Shown: positions 8,131 to 17,350 of the stretch, in pieces
Numbering within the stretch: position 1 is the stretch's first letter
Layout of the letters: every line of letters starts with the position of its first letter
Source: Aldehydirespirator sp965203635
GTDB taxonomy: Bacteria > Actinomycetota > Acidimicrobiia > Acidimicrobiales > Aldehydirespiratoraceae
Length of the DNA stretch: 64,000 bases
Direction of reading: 5' to 3'
Assembly (NCBI GenBank): GCA_965203635.1
Contig: OZ241903.1
Coordinates: 1,860,001-1,924,000 of the forward strand
Notes under the pieces: model-generated
Told to the model about the DNA's origin: nothing
What the model saw: the letters and a program-made list of their open reading frames with translations, nothing else
The model's database searches: none
Program-made: the position numbers and the translations under genes

Positions 8131-9093
8131 ATGAGAGCCGTCGTCCTGCAGGAGTTCAACACCGATCTCCGCTTCGTCGGCGACCACCCCGATCCTGACC
8201 CTGCCGCCGAGGTCATCGAGGTCACCGCGTGCGGCGTCTGCCACTCCGATCTGCACGTGGTGGAAGGAGTCATTCCCAGCCCGCTGCCGCTCGTCCTCGG
8301 CCACGAGGTGACCGGTGTGCACCCGCGCCTGGGTCCAGTCATGGTCTACGCGCCGTGGGGATGCCGATCCTGCGAGCTCTGCGACGAGGGCGTGGAGATG
8401 ATCTGCGTCGACGCCCGAGAGGCCGGCATCTTCTCCGACGGCGGGTATGCGGAAAGGATGCTGGTTCCCGACTCTGCCTACCTGGCGCCCATCGGCGACC
8501 TCGATCCTGTCGAGTGCGCCCCGCTGGCCTGCGGGGGCCTCACCGCCTACCGGGCCGCCACCCAGGGCCTGGAGACCCTGCGCCGCCCGGGCCGGCCGCG
8601 GCGGGCGCTGGTGATCGGAGCCGGCGGGCTGGGCCAGTACGCCATCCGCTACTTGCGGCTGCTCAGCGACGCCGAGGTCGGCGCGCTCGACCTTTCAGCG
8701 GCCAAGCGGGCCACCGCCGTCGAGCGCGGCGCTCACCACGCTTACGGGCCCGGCGATGAGTTGCCCCCGTTCGACTTCGTGATCGACTTCATCGGCAGTG
8801 AGGCCACCCTGGCGACCGCCGCGGGCGCGGTAGCCAGGTTGGGTCTGGTGGCCGTCGTCGGGCTGTACGGCGGCCGGATCCCGTTCGGCTTCGGCGCGGT
8901 GCCCCACGAGGCCCGCTTCATGACCAGCGTGTGGGGCAGCCGGGCCCAGCTCGACGAGTTGCTCGACCTGGCCGGGCGGGAGCCCTCGGTGCTCAACCCG
9001 GTGGAGACGCTGCCCCTCGAGGAAGCCCAGACGGCCCACGATCGGCTGCGAGCCGGCCGAGTCGAATCGCGGGTCGTGCTGACCGTCGCCTGA
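8131..9093 (+). CDS. Zinc-dependent medium-chain alcohol dehydrogenase
   Basis: A 320-residue MDR-family dehydrogenase. CGVCHSDLHVVEG and LGHEVTGV supply catalytic-zinc ligands; WGCRSCELCDEGVEMIC is the four-cysteine structural zinc lobe. The NAD(P) fold follows with VIGAGGLGQYAIRYLRL. The protein is somewhat shorter than the usual 340-350 residues. It probably oxidises an alcohol intermediate to an aldehyde, which the aldehyde dehydrogenase at 13276-14739 could take further. It starts 14 bp after the acyl-CoA dehydrogenase stop. Confidence 0.85.
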   Translation: MRAVVLQEFNTDLRFVGDHPDPDPAAEVIEVTACGVCHSDLHVVEGVIPSPLPLVLGHEVTGVHPRLGPVMVYAPWGCRSCELCDEGVEMICVDAREAGIFSDGGYAERMLVPDSAYLAPIGDLDPVECAPLACGGLTAYRAATQGLETLRRPGRPRRALVIGAGGLGQYAIRYLRLLSDAEVGALDLSAAKRATAVERGAHHAYGPGDELPPFDFVIDFIGSEATLATAAGAVARLGLVAVVGLYGGRIPFGFGAVPHEARFMTSVWGSRAQLDELLDLAGREPSVLNPVETLPLEEAQTAHDRLRAGRVESRVVLTVA

Positions 9094-9134
9094 TATTCGT
9101 CCACCCAAACGTCCACCAACCACTAGGAGCATCG

Positions 9135-10478
9135 ATGACCGACACCGAAGCAGCAGACAGGTTCCGGGACCAGTGCACAGAAGCTGAAGTGCACACCGTC
9201 GAGGTGGCCGTCCCCGACACCCAGGGGCACCTGCGGGGCAAGCGGGTGCCCGTCGAGCGTTTCTTCAGCACCGTGGCCCAACAGGGCGTGGCCATCGCGG
9301 ACGCCATCTTCATCATGGACGCCCAGGACGACCTGACCGACAACCCGTTCATCAACATGGACACCGGCTATCTCGACTGCAAGCTGATACCCGATCTGTC
9401 CACCGGGAGGACCTTCACCCACCAGCCCGGTTACGCCATCGTCTTCACCGACGTGTTCGACGAGCACGGCCACCCGCACGAGCTGTCCCCCCGGCGTGTG
9501 CTGGCCAACCAGATCGAGCGATGCCGCGGCCTCGGATTCGAGCCCATAGCGGCCACCGAACTCGAGTTCTACCTGTGCCAAGAGGACTGGAGCCCGGTCC
9601 AGGACCACATCAAGTACTCATCGCTCACCGACGCGGTCGCCCTTGAGGACTGCATCGCCGACATGCGGGCCGGGCTGTTGGGTGCCGGACTCGACGTGGA
9701 GTCCTCCAACGCCGAGTACGGACCGGGGCTGATAGAGGTCAACATCTCCTACGCCGACGCCATGACCGCGGCCGACGCCACGGTGGTCTTCAAGAGCATC
9801 GTCAAGCAGGTGGCGGTGCGCCACGGGATGAGGGCCACCTTCATGCCCAAGCCGTGGGCCGACCAGTCGGGCTCGGGGATGCACGTCCACACCAGCCTGA
9901 ACGTCGACGGGGCCAACGCCTTCGCCAACTCCGACGGCGCCCCCAACGAGTTGATGTCGAAGTGGCTCGGAGGCCTCCTGGAGCACGCCCAGAGCATGAG
10001 CCTGCTCGGAGCGCCCACCGACAACGGGGCCAAGCGGGTGAGGCCCTACACCTTCGCCCCGACCCACGTGCACTGGGGCGGTGACAACCGCACCGTGATG
10101 GCTCGCTGCATCACCGAGGCCGGATCGTCAGGCAACCGGGTGGAGTTCCGGGCCGCGGGCGCCGACGCCACCGCCCACCTGATGATCGCCGGGGTGCTGG
10201 CCGCCGGCTGCGACGGACTCGAGCGGGGCTTGGAGATCCCGCCGATGAGCCAGGGCGACATGTACACCAATCCCGGCGACTGCGCTCCTCTGCCCGCGAC
10301 CCTGGCCGACGCCATAGCGGCCTACCGCGGCTCCCCGATGGCGGAGATGCTCGGAACAGACTTCTCGACCAACTACCTGTGCACCGCCGAGCACGAGCTC
10401 GCCCTGGCCGCCGAGAACTCTCCCGACCCGGAAGTCGTCAACGACTGGGAGCGAGCCCGCTTCCTGGCGCACTGCTGA
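9135..10478 (+). CDS. Glutamine-synthetase-like gamma-glutamyl-amine ligase
   Basis: A 447-residue GS-family protein with an AGGAG site before ATG 9135. Conserved GS elements are present: the N-terminal beta-grasp, TELEFYLCQEDW (metal-binding Glu), SGSGMHVHTSL (ATP/metal), and NRVEFRAAGADATAHL near the C-terminus. It lacks the adenylylation segment of true GlnA and is like the PuuA/GlnA4/PipC branch that ligates glutamate to amines. Sitting between a dehydrogenase and a P450, with an aminotransferase and ALDH downstream, it most likely activates or protects an amine as its gamma-glutamyl derivative. Assimilatory glutamine synthesis is less likely. Confidence 0.82.
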   Translation: MTDTEAADRFRDQCTEAEVHTVEVAVPDTQGHLRGKRVPVERFFSTVAQQGVAIADAIFIMDAQDDLTDNPFINMDTGYLDCKLIPDLSTGRTFTHQPGYAIVFTDVFDEHGHPHELSPRRVLANQIERCRGLGFEPIAATELEFYLCQEDWSPVQDHIKYSSLTDAVALEDCIADMRAGLLGAGLDVESSNAEYGPGLIEVNISYADAMTAADATVVFKSIVKQVAVRHGMRATFMPKPWADQSGSGMHVHTSLNVDGANAFANSDGAPNELMSKWLGGLLEHAQSMSLLGAPTDNGAKRVRPYTFAPTHVHWGGDNRTVMARCITEAGSSGNRVEFRAAGADATAHLMIAGVLAAGCDGLERGLEIPPMSQGDMYTNPGDCAPLPATLADAIAAYRGSPMAEMLGTDFSTNYLCTAEHELALAAENSPDPEVVNDWERARFLAHC

Positions 10479-10502
10479 CGCAGGACCCCGGGACCCCAGC
10501 CC

Positions 10503-11765
10503 ATGAGCCCGTCAGCCGCCTCCACGCCGACTCTGGCCCCCGAGATCGCTGATCCGCGGCTCTACCTCGACGCCATCCCCCACGAGCGGTTCGCCCAGAT
10601 CCGGTCCATGCCGGGGCTGGCCTGGCACCCCTACACCGACAACGGGTTCTGGGCGGTGACCCGCCACGCCGACGTCAGGGCGGTGTCGCGCAACCCGAAG
10701 GTGTTCTCGTCGGCCATCGGCCACACCAACCTGTGGGACCTGGAGGCCGACGCCCTGGAGGCCCGCCGCTCGCTTATCGACACCGACGCCCCCGACCACA
10801 CCCGGCTGCGGCGCATGGTGGCGGGGGCGTTCACCCCCAAGAACATCCGCCGCTGGGAGGACGCGGTGCGCGAGATCACCGTCGAATTGCTCGACGAGTT
10901 CATGAGCCGGGGAGGCGGCGACTGGGTCGACATGGTGGCCGCTCCGCTGCCCATCCGGGTGATCCTGTCCATGCTGGGCGTGCCCGTCGCCGACGCCGAC
11001 TATCTCGTCGAGCTGTCGAACTATCTGGTGGAGGGCACCAGCGACACCCAGTCGCTGCCGCCCGACGCGTTCGGCAACACCACCGAGCTGCGCCTGCTGC
11101 CGTTCAACAGCCCGGCCAGCCACGCCCTGTTCGAGTACGGCGACGAGATGCGTGCGATGCGGAGGGCCGAGCCCTGCGACGATCTCGTCACCCACCTGGT
11201 CGAGGCCGAAGCCGACGGCGGGCGGATCTCCCGCCACGAGTACCGCCACCTGTTCCACCTGCTGGTCTTCGCCGGCAACGAGACCACCCGCACAGCCATC
11301 AGCCATGGCGCCATGGCTCTGGCCGCCCATCCCGACCAGTGGCAGCGGGTCCTGGACGACCCGGAACTGATCGAGCCGGCCACTGAGGAGATCATCCGGT
11401 GGGCCACCCCGGTGCTGCACATGCGCAGAACGGCGGCCGCCGACTGCGAGCTGGCCGGCACCCCCATCGCGGCCGGCGACAAGGTGGTCATGTGGTACGC
11501 CTCGGCCAACCGCGACGAGGCCGCCTACGCCGATCCCTTCCGCTTCGACGTCGGCCGCGGCGACAACGAGCACTTCGCCTTCGGTGGCGGCGGGCCGCAC
11601 CTGTGCCTGGGAGCGTTCCTGGCCCGGCTCGAAGTGTCGGTGCTGCTGGAGGAGATGGCCGCGCGCCGGATGTTCCTGGAGCAGCGCGGCGAGCCGGTGA
11701 GGGTGGCGTCGAACTTCGTCCACGGCGTGCTGTCCGTGGACATGGCCCCAGGAGGTGCGCCATGA
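10503..11765 (+). CDS. Cytochrome P450 (bacterial class I), first copy
   Basis: 420 residues with all diagnostic P450 elements: I-helix AGNETTRTAISHG, K-helix EEIIRW (ExxR), and the heme loop FAFGGGGPHLCLG with thiolate Cys368. TDAPDHTRLRRMVAGAFTPK is the typical actinobacterial C-helix region. The heme loop FGGGGxHxCLG resembles the CYP124/125/142-like groups more than CYP107. Soluble class I enzymes need a ferredoxin; one is encoded two genes downstream (13045-13266). A hydroxylation alpha to nitrogen would open a cyclic amine or N-dealkylate it; that role is inferred from neighbours. The stop overlaps the next gene (ATGA). Confidence 0.9.
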   Translation: MSPSAASTPTLAPEIADPRLYLDAIPHERFAQIRSMPGLAWHPYTDNGFWAVTRHADVRAVSRNPKVFSSAIGHTNLWDLEADALEARRSLIDTDAPDHTRLRRMVAGAFTPKNIRRWEDAVREITVELLDEFMSRGGGDWVDMVAAPLPIRVILSMLGVPVADADYLVELSNYLVEGTSDTQSLPPDAFGNTTELRLLPFNSPASHALFEYGDEMRAMRRAEPCDDLVTHLVEAEADGGRISRHEYRHLFHLLVFAGNETTRTAISHGAMALAAHPDQWQRVLDDPELIEPATEEIIRWATPVLHMRRTAAADCELAGTPIAAGDKVVMWYASANRDEAAYADPFRFDVGRGDNEHFAFGGGGPHLCLGAFLARLEVSVLLEEMAARRMFLEQRGEPVRVASNFVHGVLSVDMAPGGAP

Positions 11766-13048
11766 ACTCATTGCCCAACACCGAGCGTCTGGCGGCCGAG
11801 CGGGCCCGCTGGGTGGCCGCCGGGACCGCGGGCCGGCCGTTCTTCGTGGCCAGCGCCTCGGGGGCGCGCATCACCGACGTGGACGGCCGCGAGTTCATCG
11901 ATTTCGTGTCGGGCATCGGCACCGTCAACCACGGCCATCGCGACCCCGAGATCGTCGCCGCGATCCGGGCCCAGCTCGACGCGTACCTGCACCAGTGCTT
12001 CTCCCTGTCGGCCTACGAACCCTACGTCGAGGTGTGCCGGCTGCTGTGCGAGTGCCATCCCGGCGACTTCGCCAAGAAGGCTCTGCTGTTGAACTCGGGC
12101 GCCGAGGCAGTGGAGAACGCGGTGAAGATCGCCCGCTACCACACCGGCCGTCCGGGCATCGTGAGCCTGGACAACGGCTTCCACGGCCGCACCCTGCTGG
12201 CCATGTCGCTGACGTCGAAGGTGCGCCCGTACAAGCTGGGCTTCGGCCCGTTCGCGCCGGAGGTGTACCGGGCGCCCGGTCCCTACCCGTACCGGGGGGT
12301 GACCTCCGACGACGCCGTCGCCGGGCTCGAGCGGCTGTTGAAGAACCAGACCGACCCGTCGAACGTGGCCGCGATCATCTTCGAGCCGGTGCAGGGCGAG
12401 GGCGGGTTCATCCCCATGCCCGAGGACTACCCGGGCAGGGTCGCGGAGATCGCGGCCGAGCACGGGATCCTGGTGATCGCCGACGAGGTCCAGTCGGGCA
12501 TGGGCCGGACCGGGGTCCCCGCGGCCATCGCCCACTACGGCGTCGAGCCGGACCTGTGCACCTGGGGCAAGTCGATGGGAGGCGGGCTGCCCATCTCGGG
12601 CGTGACCGGGCGGGCCGAGATCATGGACTCGGTCCATGGCGGCGGCATCGGCGGCACCTACGGGGGCAACCCGCTGTCGTGCGCGGCCGCTTCGGTGGCC
12701 ATCGCCCGGGTGTTCGACCGGGACTTCCAGGCGGCGGCCGAGTCGCTGGGTCGCCGCCTGCGATGCGGCCTCGACGAGCTGGCCGGATCGGTGCCGGCCA
12801 TCGGGGAAGTGCGGGGCCTGGGCGCCATGCTGGCTCTCGAGTTCGTCGGGGATCCGGCCACCCGCGAGCCCGCCCCCGAGACGGCCGCCGCCATCATGGA
12901 GGCCGCCTTCGAGCGGGGTCTGCTGCTCATGGGGGCCGGGGTCTACTCCAACTGCATCCGGGTGCTGGTGCCGCTGGTGGCCACCGACGCCGACGTCGAC
13001 GAGGGCCTGGGCATCCTGGCCGAGTCGCTGGCCGAGGCGGCGTCGTGA
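11762..13048 (+). CDS. Class III PLP aminotransferase (GABA/omega-amino acid type)
   Basis: 428 residues, fold-type I. SGAEAVENAVKIARYHTGRP and GFHGRTLLAMSLT are the PLP phosphate region, VIADEVQSGMGRTG carries the Asp that pairs with the pyridine nitrogen, and Lys270 in TWGKSMGGGLP forms the Schiff base. The pattern is that of 4-aminobutyrate aminotransferases (GabT/PuuE). In a cyclic-amine or polyamine route it would convert the omega-amino acid to its semialdehyde, the natural substrate of the ALDH two genes on. It overlaps both neighbours (ATGA upstream, GTGA downstream). Confidence 0.88.
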   Translation: MNSLPNTERLAAERARWVAAGTAGRPFFVASASGARITDVDGREFIDFVSGIGTVNHGHRDPEIVAAIRAQLDAYLHQCFSLSAYEPYVEVCRLLCECHPGDFAKKALLLNSGAEAVENAVKIARYHTGRPGIVSLDNGFHGRTLLAMSLTSKVRPYKLGFGPFAPEVYRAPGPYPYRGVTSDDAVAGLERLLKNQTDPSNVAAIIFEPVQGEGGFIPMPEDYPGRVAEIAAEHGILVIADEVQSGMGRTGVPAAIAHYGVEPDLCTWGKSMGGGLPISGVTGRAEIMDSVHGGGIGGTYGGNPLSCAAASVAIARVFDRDFQAAAESLGRRLRCGLDELAGSVPAIGEVRGLGAMLALEFVGDPATREPAPETAAAIMEAAFERGLLLMGAGVYSNCIRVLVPLVATDADVDEGLGILAESLAEAAS

Positions 13049-13266
13049 GCACCGAACTGGTCCGGGTGGCCGTCGATGAGGAGCGGTGCATCGGCGGGGG
13101 CCAGTGCGAGATGCTGGAACCCGAGGTCTTCCTGCTCGACGAGGACGAGGTGATCTCGTCCGTCATCGGGTCGGGCGCGCTGCCCCGCCCACGAGCCGAT
13201 GTGGTCGTGCACCGGTGCCCGGGCGCGGCCGTCTCCATTGTCGAATCCCAGACGCCGAGCGAGTAG
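13045..13266 (+). CDS. 3Fe-4S ferredoxin, P450 redox partner
   Basis: A 73-residue acidic protein beginning at a GTG that overlaps the aminotransferase stop. Cysteine spacing is RCIGGGQCEMLEPEVF (C-x5-C) followed by a distal HRCPGAAV, giving three ligands as in actinobacterial [3Fe-4S] ferredoxins that serve P450s (SoyB, MorB/PipB type). No ferredoxin reductase is visible in the window, so electrons must come from an enzyme encoded elsewhere. Its placement between the two P450 genes supports service to both. Confidence 0.88.
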   Translation: MSTELVRVAVDEERCIGGGQCEMLEPEVFLLDEDEVISSVIGSGALPRPRADVVVHRCPGAAVSIVESQTPSE

Positions 13267-13275
13267 GAGGCCTGC

Positions 13276-14739
13276 ATGCAGACCTACGACAACTGGATCG
13301 ACGGGGGCTCCGCCTCGCCTGCTTCCGATCGCCGTATGACCACTGCCAATCCCTACACCGGGGAGGTCTGGGCGGAGGTGGCCGACGACCCCGACGCCGT
13401 CGACGCGGCGGTGGCCGCGGCCCGGCGGGCCTTCAGCGACGGGCCGTGGGCTCAGATGGCGGCGGTCGAGCGGGCCCGGCTCATGCGTCGCCTGGGCGAG
13501 ATCCTCACCCGGGACGCCGACGAGCTGGCCGCCATCGAGACCCGCGACAACGGCAAGATCATCCGCGAGACCTCGGCGCAGGCCAAGAGCCTCCAGAGCT
13601 ACTACGACTACTTCGCCGGCCTGGCCGACAAGATCACCGGCGAGCAGATCCCCAGCCCCACGCCCAACTTCCTCGTCTACACCGAGAAGGTGCCCGTCGG
13701 GGTGGTGGGCGCCATCGTCCCGTGGAACTCGCCCCTGCTGCTGCTGACCTGGAAGCTGGCGCCGCTGCTGGCCGCAGGCTGCACCGCAGTGGTGAAGCCG
13801 TCGGAGCTCACTCCGGTCACCGCGCTGCTGCTGGCCGAGCGGGCCGCCGAGGCCGGCTTCCCGCCGGGGGTGATCAACGTGGTCACCGGAGGCCCGTCGG
13901 TGGGGGCCGCACTGACCGCCCATCCCGGGATCGACAAGATCACCTTCACCGGCGGTGGCGACACCGCCCGCCACGTGGCTAGGGCAGCCGCTGCCAATCT
14001 GGTGCCGACCGTGCTGGAGCTGGGCGGCAAGTCGCCCCAGATCATCTTCGACGACGCCGACCCTGAAGCCGCGACCAACGGCTTGCTGGCCGGGATCTTC
14101 GCGGCCAGCGGCCAGACCTGCATCGCCGGGTCGCGCGCCTACGTGCAGCGCGGCGTCGCCGACGACATCGTGGCCAGGATCACGGCCCGGGCCGCCGAGC
14201 TGGTGCTGGGCGACCCGTCGGACTTCGCCACCGAGATGGGCCCGGCCGCGTCGGACGCGCAGCGCGACCGCATCCTGGCCATGATCGAGCAGGCCCGGGG
14301 CGAGGGAGCCACCATCGCAGCCGGAGGGGTGGTCGACCCGGTCCTGGGAGGCCGCTTCGTGCGGCCCACCGTGATCACGGGCGCCACCAACGACACCACC
14401 ATCGTGCGCAACGAGGTGTTCGGTCCGGTGCTGGCCATGATGACCTTCGACGACGAGGACGAGGCGGTCAAGCTGGCCAACGACACCGACTACGGGCTGG
14501 CTGCCGGCGTGTGGACGCTCGACGTGCGCCGGGCCCTGCGGATGTCGAGGGCGCTCCATGCCGGCACCGTGTGGGTCAATACCTACCGGACCGCCAGCTA
14601 CACCGCGCCCTTCGGCGGGTTCAAGCAGTCCGGCTACGGCAAGGACAACGGCCGCGAGGCCCTGGACGGCTACCTGTTGACCAAGACGGTGTGGGTGGAG
14701 CTGACCGGCGCCACCCGCGACCCCTTCGTGCTGGGGTAG
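13276..14739 (+). CDS. NAD(P)-dependent aldehyde dehydrogenase
   Basis: 487 residues. Catalytic Cys282 lies in ASGQTCIAGSR and general-base Glu248 in LELGGKSPQ; IVPWNSPLLLLTWKLAPLLA and the GGGDTARH region form the cofactor pocket, with GGG replacing the usual GST. RBS AGGAGG precedes ATG 13276. It belongs to the broad betaine/phenylacetaldehyde/succinate-semialdehyde group. In this operon it most likely oxidises the aldehyde produced by ring opening, dealkylation or transamination. The stop codon region is followed by a 9-bp tandem duplication of CTGGGGTA before the next gene. Confidence 0.9.
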   Translation: MQTYDNWIDGGSASPASDRRMTTANPYTGEVWAEVADDPDAVDAAVAAARRAFSDGPWAQMAAVERARLMRRLGEILTRDADELAAIETRDNGKIIRETSAQAKSLQSYYDYFAGLADKITGEQIPSPTPNFLVYTEKVPVGVVGAIVPWNSPLLLLTWKLAPLLAAGCTAVVKPSELTPVTALLLAERAAEAGFPPGVINVVTGGPSVGAALTAHPGIDKITFTGGGDTARHVARAAAANLVPTVLELGGKSPQIIFDDADPEAATNGLLAGIFAASGQTCIAGSRAYVQRGVADDIVARITARAAELVLGDPSDFATEMGPAASDAQRDRILAMIEQARGEGATIAAGGVVDPVLGGRFVRPTVITGATNDTTIVRNEVFGPVLAMMTFDDEDEAVKLANDTDYGLAAGVWTLDVRRALRMSRALHAGTVWVNTYRTASYTAPFGGFKQSGYGKDNGREALDGYLLTKTVWVELTGATRDPFVLG

Positions 14740-14747
14740 CTGGGGTA

Positions 14748-16091
14748 ATGGCCCTCTCCGAGCGGGTTCTGGCGCCGGCGGACCTTCAGGATCCGGCCAC
14801 CTTCTCCCAAGGCATCCCGCAGGAGGCCTTCGCCGAGATGCGGGCCCGCCCGACACTGAGCTGGACCCCGCCAGGCGGGGGCGACCGCACCGGCTTCTGG
14901 TCGGTCACCCGCCATGCGCCGGTGTCGGAGGTCTCCCGCGACACCGACCTGTACTCGTCGGCCGTCGGCCACATACAGATCTACGACATCGACGAGGACG
15001 CCCTGTCGGCCCGGGCGTCCATGATCGACCTCGACCCGCCGGTGCATACCCGCCTGCGGCGGCTGGTCAGCTCGGCGTTCACGCCCCGCCACGTGCAGTC
15101 CTACGAGGCCGCGGTGCGGACCCGGATCGCCGCTCGCCTCGACGCGCTGATGCAGGCCGGCGGCGGCAACTGGGTGGACGCGGTGGCCGCGCCGATCCCC
15201 ATCGGGGTGATCTGCGACATCATGGGCGTGCCCGAGTCGGACCACGACTACATGATCGAGCTGACCGACCATCTGGTGGCCGGCACCTCCAGCAAGCCGC
15301 TGGAGCCCACGGCGTACGGCAACACCACCGACCTGCGGCTGCTGCCGTTCAACAGCCCGGCCGCCCACGGCATCAACGAGTACGCCCGCTCCCTCGGCGA
15401 GCGGCGCCGGGCCGAGCCCGCCGACGACCTGGTCACCAAGCTCATCGAGGCCGAGGTCGACGGCGAGCGCCTCACCGACGCCGAGTTCACCAACTTCTTC
15501 CGGCTGATGGTGTTCGCCGGCAACGAGACGACCAGGGCGTCGATGGCCCATCTGGCCCTGCACCTGGTGGAGTTCGCCGACCAGTTCGAGCGGCTGCGCT
15601 CCGATCCTTCGCTGATGGACCGGGCCGCCGAGGAGGTGATCCGGTACTCGTCGCCGATCCTTTACTTCCGCCGCACGCTGACCCGCGACACCGTGCTGCA
15701 GGACACGCCACTGAGCGCCGGTGACAAGGTGGTGATGTGGTACGCGGCGGCCAACTTCGACGAGGAGGTATTCGACGAGCCACTGCGCTTCGACGTCACC
15801 AGGCCGCTGCGACCGCCCAACGTCGCCTTCGGCGGGGGCGGCGCCCACTTCTGCCTGGGGGCGCCGCTGGCCCGCCTCGAGCTGGCCGTGCTCATCGAGG
15901 CGATCCTGTCCCGGGGCATCGATCTGCGGCTGGCCGGCGATCCTGTCTACGTGGACTCGAACTTCGTCAACGGCATAGAGCATCTGGAGGTTGAAGTCAG
16001 AGGCCGAGCGGCCCGCCGTGTCAAAGCGGCTCATACGGGCGAGGCCGTGGCCCGAGCGGCCCGTGAGCGAAGCGAACAAGAGCGGGCATGA
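14748..16091 (+). CDS. Cytochrome P450, second copy, with repeat-derived C-terminal tail
   Basis: 447 residues. I-helix AGNETTRASMAH, ExxR in EEVIRYSSPILYFRR, and the heme loop VAFGGGGAHFCLG with thiolate Cys369 are intact. It is clearly a paralogue of the P450 at 10503 (shared runs such as YGNTTDLRLLPFNSPA). The catalytic domain ends near HLEVEV; residues about 418-447, ending ARAARERSEQERA, are encoded by the 88-bp repeat also found at 22.3 and 23.9 kb, so the original stop codon was apparently lost when the repeat was acquired. The extra tail is highly charged and should not reach the active site. The stop overlaps a possible start (ATGA at 16088). Confidence 0.9.
   Translation: MALSERVLAPADLQDPATFSQGIPQEAFAEMRARPTLSWTPPGGGDRTGFWSVTRHAPVSEVSRDTDLYSSAVGHIQIYDIDEDALSARASMIDLDPPVHTRLRRLVSSAFTPRHVQSYEAAVRTRIAARLDALMQAGGGNWVDAVAAPIPIGVICDIMGVPESDHDYMIELTDHLVAGTSSKPLEPTAYGNTTDLRLLPFNSPAAHGINEYARSLGERRRAEPADDLVTKLIEAEVDGERLTDAEFTNFFRLMVFAGNETTRASMAHLALHLVEFADQFERLRSDPSLMDRAAEEVIRYSSPILYFRRTLTRDTVLQDTPLSAGDKVVMWYAAANFDEEVFDEPLRFDVTRPLRPPNVAFGGGGAHFCLGAPLARLELAVLIEAILSRGIDLRLAGDPVYVDSNFVNGIEHLEVEVRGRAARRVKAAHTGEAVARAARERSEQERA
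16000..16086 (+). repeat. 88-bp dispersed repeat, copy 1 (inside the P450 3' end)
   Basis: Shares AGAGGCCGAGCG and then a 55-bp core (16032-16086, starting CATACGGGCGAGGCCGTGG, ending AGCGGG) with copies at 22254-22341 and 23872-23958. The core contains the inverted pair CGGGC/GCCCG. In this copy the repeat is read in frame as the P450 tail. Confidence 0.85.
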
Positions 16092-16138
16092 CCCCGTCGC
16101 AACACGACAGGCTCGCACCTATTCGCGGCCGCTCCAAA

Positions 16139-17350
16139 ATGAGTGTCGTGGGCCTGCCCGACCCCGGGCCGGTGCAGGGAGAGCCGGTCAGCGTCGACGC
16201 CTGGGAGCGCGGCTGGGAGCAGTACCTGCACTACCGGGGCGACCCGGTGGCCGTGATGTCGGAGGCAGGCACCGACGACGAGGCGTTCGTTCTGGGCCCG
16301 GTGTTCGCCGCGGTCTATCGAATCTTGGCCGGAACCCCGTCCGGCGCACCGGCGCTGGTCGCAGACACAGCCCGGGCCCGGTCCCGCGCCAGCGGGTCCG
16401 GTGATCGTGAACGGGCCCATGTGCGGGCGCTCGAACTGCTCGTTGCGGGGGAGTTCACCGCCGCGGCCCGGGCTTGGGACGAGGTCGCCGATGGTGAGCG
16501 CGACTTCGCGGCGGTGCGCTTCGCTCACGACGTCTACCTGCATGTCGGCGACGACGGCGGCCGGCTGGCATCCAGCACTCGTGCCGCCGAGGCTTGGCAG
16601 GACGAGCAGGGATGGGGGTTCGTGGCCGGTCAGCACGCCTTCGCCCTGGAGGAGATCGGGCGCTACGGCGAGGCCGAGGAGCTGGGCCGGGCCGCCCTGG
16701 ACCTAGACCCCGAAGACCTGTGGTCCCGGCATGCACTCGCTCACGTGTACGAGTCCACCGACGACACTGCGGCCGCCCTCGAGCTGCTGGAGGGATCGGT
16801 CGATCGGTGGAGCAGCCAGGAACTCCTCGCCACCCACATCTGGTGGCATCTGGCCCTGCGCCTGCTGGCCTCCGGCGATGAGTCGGGCGCGCTGGCCGTC
16901 TTCGACGAGCGCATGCCCCATGCCAAGACCGCCTTCCAACTCTGCGACCAGACGTCGCTGCTGTGGCGGCTCGAACTGGCCGGGTGCGACCCCGACGACC
17001 GCTGGGACGCGCTGGCGGAGCGCTGGGACGGCGTGGCCGAGCGCCACACCTGCGGCTTTCTGGACGTGCACGCCGCCTTGACATTCACGCGCCGGCCCGA
17101 CCATCCCGGGGCGGGGCGCTGGTTCGAGGGCCTCGGCGAGCGCCCATCGGGGACCAGCGAGAACGACAAGACGTTCGGCCGCGTCGTCGAGCCGCTCGTG
17201 GAGGCCTTCTGCAGCTATGCCCACGGCGACTATGGCCATTGCGTGCAGATCGTGGACGCACTGGGTGCGGCTACCCGGCGAATCGGTGGGAGTATCGCCC
17301 AGCGAGACCTGATCACGCTGACCGCCCAGGCGGCAGCCGTGGCGGCATGA
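16139..17350 (+). CDS. Tetratricopeptide-repeat protein, TTC38-like
   Basis: A 403-residue helical protein. The beginning (VDAWERGWEQYLHYRGDPVA) and repeats such as FALEEIGRYGEAEELGRAAL followed by LWSRHALAHVYE resemble the TTC38 family, conserved proteins often encoded among fatty-acid and amine catabolic genes but without a defined activity. ATG 16139 is chosen because the family-like part begins there; ATG 16088, overlapping the P450 stop, is the alternative and would add 17 residues. Residue patterns suggest a solenoid rather than an enzyme. It overlaps the next gene (ATGA). Confidence 0.7.
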   Translation: MSVVGLPDPGPVQGEPVSVDAWERGWEQYLHYRGDPVAVMSEAGTDDEAFVLGPVFAAVYRILAGTPSGAPALVADTARARSRASGSGDRERAHVRALELLVAGEFTAAARAWDEVADGERDFAAVRFAHDVYLHVGDDGGRLASSTRAAEAWQDEQGWGFVAGQHAFALEEIGRYGEAEELGRAALDLDPEDLWSRHALAHVYESTDDTAAALELLEGSVDRWSSQELLATHIWWHLALRLLASGDESGALAVFDERMPHAKTAFQLCDQTSLLWRLELAGCDPDDRWDALAERWDGVAERHTCGFLDVHAALTFTRRPDHPGAGRWFEGLGERPSGTSENDKTFGRVVEPLVEAFCSYAHGDYGHCVQIVDALGAATRRIGGSIAQRDLITLTAQAAAVAA

